From assembly GCA_028274465.1 (NCBI GenBank), contig CM051455.1:47075129-47139128 (forward strand): a stretch of DNA of 64,000 nucleotides, written 5' to 3'. Source of the DNA: Plantago ovata (lineage: Eukaryota > Streptophyta > Magnoliopsida > Lamiales > Plantaginaceae). The notes beneath the pieces are model-generated. The model was not told where the DNA came from. It was given only the letters and a program-made list of their open reading frames with translations, and ran no database searches. Positions 1 to 13,156 of this stretch are shown here, piece by piece (the stretch's first letter is position 1; the number at the start of each line of letters is the position of its first letter). Both the position numbers and the translations under genes were made by a program.

Positions 1-3000
1 CGTAAGTTTTCGTGTATTTGTTATGTAGCATTCCTTATGATCAGTTATTAATAAAAAAAAAGTTGCCGTTTTTTACTAAGTACTATATAGATAAGGATTT
101 GTAAATAAAATTCGCATCATTGTTGGACATGGATGCTTCACAGGCTAGAATTGTCACTGCCCTGCCTTGACACGGTGACACCTTTTCACGGGCCAAAATT
201 TGTTGTCTGTACTAAATTCACTTAACTTCACTATGACAGTTCAATTAAACTAATTAATTAAAACAGTGAACTGAATCATCAAAGTGTTAGATTTAGTGCA
301 GGTCCAGGGAAAATATCATATTACACGTAATGCGTGTGATCTATATTATGAGTAATTAAGTTTGCGTCCAAATTGTTAGATTTCAATCAATTAGTATGCT
401 GTAAGTACGTAATATGTATGTGGGTATAACGAATAATCATACTGACGTATTAAGAAGGATCGAGTTTTGATCGATTATTTGATATGTGAAGATACCAAAA
501 ACGTGGCATTGATTTAACTTCACCCCCTGAAGTTTTAATCGGTGTTCGTCGTCTCGCCACGTTTGTGTTGTCCCATATATTCCATTTGCAATAATGTGTT
601 GCATGAATAATCGTTTTCATGAACCAAATTGTTTTGTCTGGTGGATATATAATTGTTTTTCATTTCTTTTTCTTCTTCTTTTCATGACGGTTCAAATCGA
701 CAAAAAGGTCCAAAGGAAAAAGAGCACTTCCTTTTGAATTTGGATAGACCCCCTTTATGTCTAAAATTATTGTGCTCTCCGTCTCAGATGGTCTGTATTA
801 TTGGTGCTAAATTACTTGGTCCCATCGATATGAAAATATGTAGGTGGAAAAGTTTGTGCATATGGCACTTTTACTATTTAAACTAGCAACGCCAAATTTT
901 GGCTCTCAGTATACTTGCAACTTGATGATCGACACGATACAAACATTACTAAATTAAGTGAAACCTATAGAGATGAAACTGTGGATATATATATACAACA
1001 ACCTTATAAATATGGTGACAACGACGAACCGAGTCACTAAACGAGTAAACAGTCTACACTAAAGTTTAATGAATTTACGTAATTAAATTTGGTTCGTTAT
1101 AAAAACTAATTAGTGGGTGACTGGGTGACATCTAAGTATGGTACAGCCGGATACATCACCATTCCACACGGTCCATAATGTGTGGTTTCAGGTCTGTACT
1201 AATTTGTTGCCAGTGTTTGGTATATATTGGTCATGTCTAACCTTAATCTTTTTAATCGTTTTAAATTGTTTAAAATCAAAACCAAATTATTCATGAAATA
1301 ATAATTTTTACAGTTTGAGTCCTAGTATACTCTCCCCTTTTCATTATAATTTATTCAATTTGACTTTTTACGTCAACAACTTTGAATTTGACCACCAATT
1401 ACACTTAAAATATAGTAATAAAATATTTAATAAAATTATATCATTAAAATATAGACTTTAAATTTTCATAATATAATTTTATTATGTATTTTATCATTAT
1501 AAATTTATAGTTTAAAAGTAATTTATAGTTACAGTCGAACAATATTGACCGAAAAAAGTTAAGTGGATAAATCATAATGAGACTGAGAGATTTCTAGTTT
1601 TATTTTTAAAGATGTGTATTTATCCGTGACAGTAACACATGTTAAAAGGGAAAACTAGCATATAACACTTTGAAAACCAGTATCGTGCAGAATATGTACC
1701 GTTGTATTCCTAGCGTACAAGGTAGCGGCGGGTTAATTTACTTTTGACATTTTGTCTTTCTGGGAAATCTTTGACCTGCTAGCCGCAGGAAAATTCTTCG
1801 GTAGAAATTCGGGTAATGTGTTTTGTTCAAAGTTCAAATAAGCCGCTCGTATTTTTCCTCCGTCGACCTGTAAGGCTGTAAAGTATAAAAAGCTTTTGGA
1901 AAGAAAGCAACATGTGTCTGTAGGAAACTAAAGAAGTCCATTAACATTCGATGAATAAATGTTTGTTCGTATACGTTGCATGTGGATGATTTGTTGTTGC
2001 ACACATATGATGACTAGACTAGAGTATGACCATGGACTGCTGGGCGCTTGCTAGATGGTCATTAACAGTCACGAGCCACAATTCTCCTCATCAGCTCCCA
2101 TATCCCGTTAATTTATTCCTTTTTTTTTTTTTTTTTTTTTTTTACTTTCTTTCTAATTTAAACTGTATTTGCCGAACATTGTTGGATGTTGTTTAAAGAG
2201 CTAACTCCATACAAGTATACAACTACTAAAATGACATACCCCGTTTAAGTGAATTCAATTACAATTTTTTTTAAACGGCAAATTCAATTACAATTAATAC
2301 CTCGTACAATATTCGCGGCTAATATAATTTATACTAATACTAGTCTGACAATATACACATACAATAGAAAAAGTGCTCAAGACCTCCATCTCATAACAAT
2401 CACCACCCAATACATAAAAAACTCCCCAAAATTCGAACGTTCATTTAATTGTTTACGGTAAGAAGAGATCGAGTTAAATAATCATTCCATTATCTAGTAC
2501 TTGCTCTGTACATGATTTCGTTGAATCTTTTTCTATGTTTGACTTAAAATTAATCCTAATTCATATCGAAAAAGTAATTTTGAAAATAATATTATGAAAT
2601 TATAAAATTTGTACTTTTATAATACAACTTCAAATATTAATTTTCTGGTAGAATTTAGGATTAATTCGCAGTCAATTAAAAAAAGTCAATAAAATCAAAT
2701 GAGAAACTTTAGTCGGGACGGACCAAGTATATTATTCCATAATAGTTAAGAGTCCAAGACGATTCGACTTTGATAAAAACCGTGAGGTGGAGACATCGAT
2801 TCAGCCGAGTTATAAGGATGAACCTAAGACAAGTTAAATGATAAACGTCCGTAACGGATTCCATAATCGGTCATGCTTAATAAGTAACTATCCAAACTTT
2901 GGTAAGAAACTGGAAACATAGGCTCACATCCATGGCTAATTGTGTGTTTCATAATCAGTGCCAAAACTGAGCCACACAATTTGCAAAGCTCCCACATTCT

Positions 3001-3309
3001 CCATAAGAATTGCACCATTTTCCACAAATAAGTTCAAAAAATCTGCCAGCAGGATCACACAAATCCTGGAAATTACTAGAGTTAGCTGTTCCTTGCAATC
3101 TCAACACCATGCACGTCCCAACAACACAATAACATTCTAATTAAAACCACATATACAGTTCCAAGCCAGAAAGAGTGGAGTAAAAATATTAAACCGAACT
3201 AGAAAATTACGATAACAGCATCGGAGATCGGAAGACAATGTAGGAAACTATTTTAAAATATTTTTTTAATTTTTTTGAAACGGCTAAAGATTTTATAAAC
3301 GTAAAAAGA
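1..3309. other. Intergenic, no gene recognised
   Basis: AT-rich non-coding DNA with frequent stops in all frames. The only structure noted is a poly(T) tract near 2119-2143 and short AT-rich runs around 1400-1500. No open frame longer than about 80 codons shows a recognisable domain, and no transposon ends were identified here. Confidence 0.6.
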
Positions 3310-4537
3310 CACTACAAGAAAAACGAAGTTTAGTGACGCTCCCATGCATCACTAAACTGCTCCCCATGCGTCGCTAAACGCCTTAGTGACGCATAGAAAA
3401 TGCGTCGCTAAACGCTTGGTCGCTAAATGGCGAGGCGACCCATGGAGTCATGCGTCGCTAATTTAGCGACCATTCTATGGGTCGCTAATTTAGCGACGCA
3501 TGGTCAGTCATTTCTGGAAAATTTTATTAAAAAGAAATCTCATCTCTACTCCACCTTGTGTTTCCTGGGTTTCGAAACTAGGACATCCTTACCCAACATC
3601 TTACTAACCCAACACCCTTACCGCTCAGCTACCAATACTTGTGATAATTATTGTATAAGTTCTAGATAATATATAGTTGTTGCTCTTCATAGTCACTTCC
3701 ATATGTTTATATTTATAAACCGTTTATATCTTCATACGGTTTGAGATATCTCAATTACTAAGTGGACTATCTAAGGAATAGGTCACTAAATTTTTATTTT
3801 TATTTATTTATTTCTTAACGGTTGAGTTACTTAGACACTAATAGTTTATTTTTGAACGGTTGGGGTTACTTAGTTACGGACTTCAGTTTTGGTGTTATTT
3901 TATATTCTTTGTGCACTCCTTATTTCTTAAGTGTTTTTTTCTTTTAGTTTTGTAGAAGTCACGTTTGATGTTTTTCATGTTTCAAGCACTTAGGTACGAA
4001 ACTGTGATTTTGAGCTTAAAACGCTGCAAAGTGATCTTGTTGAAGTTTCTCGGTCTCCATGGATATGTTCGTGAGTGACCGTAGTTCGATTTAAGCCAAG
4101 AATTTCATTTGAGAAAAACTTAGAATTACCTTAGAAGCACATATTTAGAAGTTCGAATAAAGGTTTTGGAGTCGTTCAAGTGTGCAAGATTAGTGCAGTC
4201 TAGCCATTTCATCCATAACTCCTTCATACGATATTGAATCAACCTCAAATCAACGTCCACGCGTAGATAACTCAACGAGGTATCCAACGGTAGGTTATGC
4301 GCACCAATCCGATAACAGATGAGCCCTATAGCTCCAGTTGAATGTGAGGAGACCCACATGAAAATTATGCAGTTTTTGCGACCCATAGTGTCGCTAATTT
4401 TAGCGACCCATAGCCCATGCGTCGCTAATTAGCGACCCTTGAGCTTTGGTCGCTAAAATTAACGACGCATGGGCTATGGGTCGCTAAAATTAGCGACGCA
4501 TAACCATGCGTCGCTAATTTCTGTTTTTCTTGTAGTG
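3310..4537. mobile_element. Non-autonomous CACTA (En/Spm) transposon
   Basis: The 1228-bp element begins CACTACAAGAAAAACG and ends GTTTTTCTTGTAGTG, perfect inverted termini of the plant CACTA superfamily. It is flanked by a 3-bp direct repeat AGA (3307-3309 and 4538-4540), the size expected for CACTA insertion. Both subterminal regions (about 3330-3500 and 4380-4520) are crowded with direct and inverted copies of a TAGCGAC(G/C)CATG-like motif, the typical arrangement of TnpA-binding sites. The interior has no transposase-like reading frame, so it must rely on proteins made elsewhere. Confidence 0.9.
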
Positions 4538-4540
4538 AGA

Positions 4541-7424
4541 GTTTGCAAGTACAAGTACAAGTACGAGGTGCATAAGACATGCACTCCTCACCGAATGAGA
4601 ATACAACCGAAGCAAAAAGAGACCTACGATACCAATCCCTAAAACCGTTATGGCCGCCACATTTTTGGCCCCCCCTCGTCTGGTATATCCATCGTAATAG
4701 CAAGAGTCCAAGATCCGGGGGGATTGCAAGTTGTACCACCAACTCATAGTCAAGTCCAAAAAAGAGGGGCATACCTTTCGAGTGCAAGTCTAGGTGACTT
4801 AGGTTTTAACGAAAGATGATTTTCACTTTTGGTTGGCGGACCAATTACATAAATAAAGGAAGCTCTCATAGGCTATTCCCAACCGAGATAAAGGAGTACA
4901 AATAATAGAAGACAAACTCCTAAAAGCTATTGTAAAAATTGATCCATTAGCTGATTGTCAAAAATTATCTTCACATTATTCGACTTACTCAAATCCGATC
5001 ATACAAAATGTTAGCTACTTAGCTAGCTGGGCAATTTATTTCTTACTTAATTAGTATATTTACATAACTAGAACTCCCTAGTGTTACACGATACGACACA
5101 GAGACACGAAACTCCAAACCCGCCATTCTTTCCAAACTCTTGCTTCTAGACTTCTATAGTCAGCTATTTACGTGCAACTAAACTACTTAAACATTATATA
5201 AACATGATCAGTGTTAGGTATATCATTGTAAGGCAGTAAGACTTATCAACATTCAACTCGGTGAGTCAACCCATCGAACTAGAAAACGTGAGTTTGAAAC
5301 ATAAAACATGAAAATACATGAACCAACCATGACCACTTTAAAAAACAAAAAACAATAATGTCATTATCCTGAAAGAAACATTGCATGGCTTAATGGAGAC
5401 ACTAGTAGGACCGGGCACGTATCCGGGGCTCCGAATAGGGAGACAATTCCGGGTCCAGTATGACACCTCATCAGAAATGTCCGGCCCTGACATTGACGGG
5501 CGGCCGGCGATTCCGACAGTGTATACTGTTGGCGGTCGGACAGTGGGCGTGCGTGACATGAGACATCAAGCACTAGTACGTAATGCACCTGAAGTAATTA
5601 TTATAATAATAATTATAATAACAATAGTTGTATAAGTAAGCAATAATTTTGTAATTGTGAGTGATGGCAAAATTTGTTTTTGCTGTTGGTGCTTGTTTTT
5701 TCTTTTGGTCTGAGTGCGATGTTTGAGATAAAAGGATAAGTTATGATATAGGAAAAAGTTTACAAACTTATCTTTCAATTATCTTTTAAGAAATGATGCT
5801 ATAATTTGAGACATTGTTTGTCATAGATCGACTATAATTTACCACTAGCATATAGTAGTTCTGAGGTCTGACTACATATATCTATTCCACTATTAAAACT
5901 TTGGAATCTGTTTGAATTTTTAGAAGTAAGATTAAGATACGTCGTGAAATTTCTCATGGATGTTTTGGTATTTTTTAGAATATTTCGTAATATTTTCATA
6001 AATAAGATTCTTTGGAAAAATTTCTCGAATTTTATGTTCAATTAATCCGCGAGCTGAAAAATTGAGACATTAATGTTGATACTTTTCGAATGTTTCCTGT
6101 GACATTTTATAAGTTACACCATGCATGGATAGAATCAGAGGATGATGATGGGTTGTCATCTCCTGATATGTTTGGTCTGAAAAATATGTGTTGGATTCGA
6201 AATCGTGGTCATTTTTGCTCCTAGTTCTTGTTACACTTACAGAAGTAAGATAAACATGAGATGAACGATACCAAGAATACTTTGGTAAGATTTACAAAGA
6301 AAACAATGTTTCTCATTCGTATACGCGTATCATGCATATCTAAGTACGACCCAAAATTTGATTATTTCGAAAGTGGAGGACGGAGAGGAGGGGATGCGGG
6401 TGTCCCATAATGTACGCCCCTAATTAGTTTCTCCCATCGGCACACCCACTCTCGCTCTTGCACAAACTCCACACACATACAATAATAGGAAGTATACTCT
6501 AAATGAGAACTAAAATGATAATTAATTCGTACTCCAACACTCTAACTTGATTCATAATTAGTAGTAGTACCAATGACTAATTGTCCTAACAGTTGTCATG
6601 ATAAAAAATGAGGAAATAGAAAAGAAGTGTGTGTGGATGATTAATTGAAAATGATAGAGTATAGTGGCAGAGTAGTACATGCAAAGACGTATGCAGTAAA
6701 ATAAGGGAAGCACACGTGGTAGCTCATTTCCTGCATTGTTCCTGGTATTTGTGTTGAGCCTTCATCTCAAATCTCATGAGATTATTGCCGGAACAGTGTC
6801 ATACCTATTTACGCAGACCAAATGGAGCGCTGTCTTGCATGTTATCTATACAGTATACTTTATTTCCTTCGTCTTGCTTTCTCATCAACTTCAGATTTTT
6901 TAAAATTTTAAATTACATATGTTGTTCTAAATTCGACTTCACTCCACGAATTTTGGGAGTTAATAAAATCCTTAATACAGGTTTTAATTGAGGCATCTCA
7001 CCTTTTGTTTTCACATTTGAGACTTTAAGTTGGGTTGGCAAATGATTTTACAAGGAATTTTGTTGGACTAATTGAATAACTTTGACCAATAAATAGAGTG
7101 GTACCAAGTATTTTTTAAATCGTTGTGAATAGTATGGTTACTTAGTGTGTTGTACAATGCAACATATAAAACGCAAGGTGCACGGAAGCATACGACCTTT
7201 AAATTATCATGAGGCATTGCAACATATATATACCATATAAAGAAAATGTTTAAGCCTTCTAACAATATACAACATACTTATCATATATAATTTTTTAATG
7301 TGAATGATAAATTGACTCAAAACTAGTTAGTTATCCCAAATAAATGATGAACCTACTCTTGTATACACTCGTACTCTAGTTGTGTTGTTTGGTGATTTGA
7401 AAACTTGACCGAGCCAAGTATAAG
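4541..7424. other. Intergenic, with one GC-rich patch
   Basis: Mostly AT-rich non-coding sequence without recognisable genes. An exception is about 5390-5575, which is clearly more GC-rich than its surroundings and open in several frames. It could be a captured gene fragment or a transposon remnant, but no domain is recognised. Confidence 0.5.
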
Positions 7425-8260
7425 ACCATCTCCAGCAGTGAGACCGTCATAAACTTTTCAGCTCCGCCACGTCAACATTTCACTAACTCAAATCCATTTA
7501 AAACTCTTCATCTCCAACAATAAAACTCTATCAAACCCAAGTTTATCTTTTATTTTCTCATTTCTTTTTAATTCACAAAATTAATTTTCCATTTTTTTAA
7601 ATCTTATGACCTCATATTATGTTAAATGTCTTTAGTTAATTAGAAAAAAGCAATATTTTTTTTGAAAAATAACAATATTTTAGAATAATAATTACAATAT
7701 TTGATAATGAAAATTACAATATTTGAAATTGAAAAATTATATTATTTGGGAATAAAAATACAGTACGTGATAATAACAATAAGTTGTGCTTGTGTGTTTG
7801 TCATTTTTATAATTCGTAGTGTATTTTATTTTTTGTAAGTGTATTTTTTATTATTGGATTGAGAAACTTATATTGTCCAAGTGGTGGTTTATATTTATTT
7901 GACAACATAAAAAATCAAACAAATTTTACTACTAAACAAAAAATGAAACAAATGAAATAATGAAATCATGCAAGAAAACAATGAAATAATGAAATCATGC
8001 AAGAAAACAATGGAACAAACGTAAACATTGAGTTGCAACTTGCGAACTAAAGCAATGGAATCATGCAAGAAAAGAAATGGATGAAGCGACATGGAAAAGA
8101 AAAAGGGAAAACAAAAAAAATTATTAAAATAATATAAACTTATTACTCAGATGCAGCTCTCAGCTGCATCTTACTCAGCTCCAACAAGAGCTGAAAATTA
8201 GGTCTGAAATTTTAGACTTAATTTTCAGGGGTTTGTCTAAATGGTTTTATGCATCGCATC
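7425..8260. mobile_element. Decayed small non-autonomous element (probable)
   Basis: The stretch begins near a CCATCTCCAGCAG sequence and ends with GAGCTGAAAATTAGGTCTGAAATTTTAGAC-type sequence of the kind seen in miniature plant elements rich in CTCCAACA motifs. Inside are a perfect 9-bp stem hairpin (GATGCAGCT / AGCTGCATC, about 8149-8170) and a tandem 29-bp duplication (7952-8009). No clean terminal repeats or target duplication could be fixed, so superfamily and borders are uncertain. Confidence 0.35.
7952..8009. repeat. 29-bp tandem duplication (x2)
   Basis: A 29-bp unit beginning ATGAAATAATGAAATC occurs twice head to tail without mismatch (7952-7980 and 7981-8009). A degenerate partial third copy lies near 8054. 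Confidence 0.85.
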
Positions 8261-9540
8261 TACTCCACTAAATAGCGGAATAAACTCAACATTTGATCAA
8301 ATTTTTTCTTTATTAACATAATTTCATTCCACTCTGAAACAGTCCATACAGTAAAGTTGTAAAGAAATCCAAATGGTGGAAGAGCAAGAAGCTACACTAT
8401 GCTAAAAAGATTAAAAGAATACAGTGCTCAAACCAATTAGATTTGGTCAATCTAAAATGAGTAGGACGCTAACACTTTATTGAAGTGCGACAATCCCCAT
8501 TACTTAACATATCGTTTTATGTGAGAAGAATAAAATATTTTTCCACATTTTATTCCATACTTCGGGTTCTTGAGAAACTTCCCCCTTTTTACTCCTTGGA
8601 AGCTAAAATCATTACGTATTGACTAGTTTTATGAAGTCGAAATCTATGACAGCTTAACGGGAAACCAGTGGCCTGTAATTGATGATACTATTAGACCATT
8701 TGAGTAGGGCTTAATTGATCATGTCCATGATACTAGTAGTACTACTTTAAACTTTTAAAAAATCATTAATTAATTGAGATTACAAAACAAATAAGAAACA
8801 AAAACACAAAGGACAAATGGTACAGTACGTACATTTGACAATTCTTCAAAAATCAAAACTGAAAAGAATCTACACTTTGATTGATTATAAGTGATATTAT
8901 AATATGTAGGGCACCAATTACTTTCTTAATATTTGCACTAACTAGCCATTAGAAAGGAGTAATAGATAATAGTGGGGGTTTAGGGAAATGGTTTATGTAC
9001 GGATGGCTAATATAAAGAAATTCAGCCACACTCGTTCAACACAAGACAGGAATTCTTGGATTAATTAAATTAATAACCGCCATAACAAGCTCTGCAGCCA
9101 GACATATCATATAACCACCAACTGATAGTGTGTGATGAAAAGAAAAATAAACTAATGACGGAAAAAATAATTAGAAAATAATCTTTTTGCTATTACAAGA
9201 AAACTCACATAAATCTTCAAATAAAAAAAAGAAAAAAAAAAAGGAATTTGCCTAACACTCGAATGGAAGAAGCTATGTGGGATGAACTTTTATGATCAAA
9301 GTACAAAATTCTCGTATTCGAATGGAAGAAGCTCTGTGGTGAGAGTATTTAATGTCAGGATAATCTGTGTAGTTCTAATAAGGATAAGATGTTATATACA
9401 AAAGAAAAAAAAATGATTTGGTATTAATAATTTCTAAATATATCATTAGCCTTTAAAGATTTTTTATTTCTTTTCCTAAACGACTAATATATGAATTAAG
9501 CGATTTTGAAATTGTATGTTGCACTTATATATAGTTCTAA

Positions 9541-9657
<117 letters not shown>

Positions 9658-10615
9658 TTCCTATGAACATGCTAAACCATACATTTTGGTTGTGGAATCG
9701 ATAAATTTATCATTTGAACTCACGCTCTCAGATTCGGTAGTATCGTATAGTTTTGTATTGCCTAAGTTTATCACACCGTTTGGCCGTCTTTTCATTTTAA
9801 AATAAATCAGTTTTGACTCTCTTTTTGACCCACCTCTCAGCACTATTCATCACGTTTTTTGGTTTTTAGGATTTTTTCTTTTTGTTTTGTTCTTCAGAAT
9901 TTATCTCTTTATAACCCATTATTTCCCTTTCTATTTCTATAACTACTTTTTACACATCATCATTTTACTTTTTCTTACTTACTAAACTCTCTAAAATAAT
10001 AACAAATACTAATTTTCTCTCACTCTAATTTTTTTTTTCCTATTCACCTCCCTAACTACCAATTATAAACATGATACATAAAAGGAGAGTCAAACGTTCT
10101 GTGAGTTTGATTGATTCGCAAATGGATTTTTTATTTTATGATATAATTTCGTTAATTATTTTTTCAGTATGATTGATCTGAAAATAATACGAGGTAAAAT
10201 TGAATTTTAAAAGAGTTAATAAAATTAAATGATAACTTTGTCCAAAAATGGAGAGTAGTAATTTCTTACATTTTGATCCCTAACCATTTGCTAGTGTACA
10301 AGGTTTGTGTATAATTTTAAGCAAGTAACCTGCATAACTAATTAATCCCAAATTTCTCATAAAGTCAGTCTTAAGCAAGTAAACTTGCATACTAATTAAT
10401 CATAAATCACAACTAACAAAATCAAAATATTCCCCATTGGAATGTTTAAGTGAGATTTACGACATTATTAAGCCCAAGCAGCAGTTTCCTCTGCCCTTCC
10501 GCATTTTTCACCACCAGCCCGCCCCGCGTCTGAAATTCCTTTGTCTTTAATTTCCATTGCTTGGCCACCAAGGGACCCACCACCATGACATCATCTTCTT
10601 CACGTTCCATTTCTC

Positions 10616-10632
10616 CTCCCTATATATATACC
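10616..10632 (+). promoter_or_regulatory. TATA box of the GH3 gene
   Basis: CCCTATATATATACCCC lies about 170 bp upstream of the GH3 ATG. It is followed by a CT- and CA-rich leader without strong structure, the usual setting of a plant core promoter. Transcription would start near 10650-10660, giving a 5' UTR of about 140 nt. Confidence 0.65.
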
Positions 10633-10797
10633 CCTCTGCTCCTCCTCACTTCCATCCACTCACAAAACAAAACACACAACAATCTTAATCCACATCCACT
10701 CCACAACAAACAACTCCACAATTCTTATTCTGTACTCTCTAGTTTCAATATATTTTAACTTATTGCGAAAAAACAAAAACAGCTTAATTCTCCACCA

Positions 10798-13156
10798 ATG
10801 GCTGTTGACTCTATCCTAACATCCCCACTCGGCCCTCCCGCAAACGCCAAGGACGCCAAGGCCCTTCAGCTCATCGAAGAGTTGACCCGAAACGCTGATG
10901 CCGTTCAAAAGAACGTCCTGGCCCAAATCCTGCAGCGCAATGCTAACACTGAGTACCTGAAAGCCTTCGGTCTCGACGGAGCAACTGACCGTGAGACTTT
11001 TAAGGCTAAAATTCCCATGGTTACCTATGAGGATTTGCAGCCATTGATCCAGAGGATCGCCAATGGCGACCGTTCTCCGATTTTGTCCTCTCACCCTATT
11101 TCCGAGTTCCTCACCAGGTAAATTTGAATTCTGTTAAATGAGATGACGAAACTTTTATTTTTTAAATGATTATTATTCAGCAATGGAAATTGACTCTGTT
11201 TTTTTAATTTGTAACAGCTCTGGAACCTCAGCCGGCGAGAGAAAATTAATGCCGACCATTAAAGAAGAGCTGGATCGTCGCCAGCTGCTTTACAGTCTTC
11301 TGCAGCCAGTTATGAACTTGTGAGTACAATTCACAGCTGATAATTCAATTATGATTTTAAATTGATTATGAACTGGCAAACCATTTTCTTTCCCGGACTT
11401 TTCTGAATTTGTTCTCAGAGTGCCAAACTTAGTGTAAACTGTAAAATATCTCCTGAATTGACATATTTTCATTTTCACCCCTCAAAATTTCAAACTGTCG
11501 ATTTGACTTCTAATTCTTTTTATTTGTGTACTTCGAAAAGGGTCGAATTGCACCGAGTTTGAAAAATATATGTGAAATACACTTGTTTTACACATACATG
11601 TAAATTTCCCGGAATACTACACTCAAAATGTGGAGTTTGGGGGGGGGGGGGGGATAAAATTGCGAATATGCGAATTAGATGGGATATGTATCACAACAGT
11701 ACGAACTTTAGGGGCTAAAATATAAAATGCTTAATGATGAAATTGTGCAAGGATGATTTTCATTTTCTGACCAAGTGAAATTTTCAAATGGAACAGATAT
11801 GTGCAAGGACTAGACAAAGGCAAAGGGCTCTACTTCCTGTTCATAAAGGCTGAGACCAAGACACCGGGTGGGTTAGTAGCCCGACCCGTGCTCACAAGCT
11901 ACTACAAAAGCGAGCACTTCAAGACCCGACCCTACGACCCGTACAACGTCTACACAAGCCCCAACGAGGCAATCCTCTGCCCCGACTCGTTCCAGAGCAT
12001 GTACACTCAAATGCTTTGCGGTCTTTATGACCGCAAGCAAGTGCTCCGAGTTGGTGCGGTTTTCGCCTCAGGTCTCTTACGTGCTATCCGGTTCCTCCAG
12101 CTGAACTGGCAACAATTAGCCGATGATATCCGGACCGGGAAGCTAAACCCGAAGGTGACCGACCCGTCGCTCCGAGACTGCATGAGCCAGATTGTTCGAC
12201 CCGACCCGGAGCTGGCTGACTTTATTACCAAGGAGTGTGAAACTGAAAATTGGGAGAGTATTATCACTAGAATCTGGCCTAATACTAAGTACCTTGATGT
12301 GATTGTTACTGGAGCAATGGCACAATACATACCAACACTTGACTACTACAGTGGAGGACTGCCAAAAGCATGCACTATGTATGCATCTTCAGAGTGTTAC
12401 TTTGGTCTCAACCTGAATCCAATGTGCAAGCCATCTGAGGTGTCCTACACAATCATGCCAAACATGGCCTACTTCGAGTTCTTGCCACACGAGTCGAATG
12501 CACCCGCGTCGAATCGTCTCATCGACCTTGCTGACTTGGAGGTCGGAAAGGAATACGAGCTCGTGATCACGACTTACACTGGCCTCAACCGTTACCGTGT
12601 TGGTGACATCCTCCGTGTCACCGGGTTCCACAACTCTGCCCCACAGTTCCAGTTTGTGAGGCGCAAGAACGTGCTGTTGAGCATTGACTCGGATAAGACA
12701 GATGAGGCAGAGCTCCAAGCAGCCGTGGAGAACGCTTCAAGGCTCTTACGTGAATTCAACACGAGTGTGGTTGAGTACACGAGTTACGCTGATACGAAGA
12801 CCATTCCAGGTCACTATGTGATATACTGGGAGTTACTGGCCAAGGATTCAAGCAATACGCCTAGTGACGAAGTGCTAGGCCAATGCTGCCTTGCTATGGA
12901 GGAGTCACTCAACTCAGTGTACCGACAATGCCGCGTGGCTGACAACTCAATCGGAGCATTGGAGATACGCGTGGTGAAAAACGGAACGTTTGAGGAGCTA
13001 ATGGACTATGCTATCTCAAGGGGCGCATCCATAAACCAGTACAAGGTACCTAGGTGTGTCAGCTTCACACCTATCATGGAACTTCTCGACTCTCGTGTCC
13101 TCTCGACACATTTCAGCCCCTCATTACCACACTGGACCCCTGAACGACGTCGCTAG
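10798..13156 (+). CDS. GH3 indole-3-acetic acid-amido synthetase
   Basis: Three exons join in frame: 10798-11117, 11218-11319 and 11797-13156, all GT-AG, giving 593 aa. The product is a group II GH3 acyl-adenylating enzyme that conjugates auxin to amino acids in the cytosol and so lowers free IAA; this role comes from the family. Its length is close to Arabidopsis GH3.1 and somewhat shorter than GH3.5/GH3.6. The three adenylate-forming motifs are present: [10 protein letters not shown] (residues 107-116, split by intron 1), YASSE (336-340) and GLNRYRVGD (403-411). The ATG follows a short AT-rich leader and begins [10 protein letters not shown]. Intron 2 carries a run of 15 G. The exact paralogue (GH3.1, .5 or .6) is not settled, but the family call is firm. 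Confidence 0.96.
11639..11653 (+). repeat. Poly(G) run in GH3 intron 2
   Basis: Fifteen consecutive G in the middle of the second GH3 intron. It is a likely slippage site and a likely place for assembly error. Confidence 0.9.

Noticed and set aside
12025..12780. Several minus-strand frames of 60-110 codons
   Set aside because: Antisense shadows of the long third exon of GH3, which has full family motifs on the plus strand.
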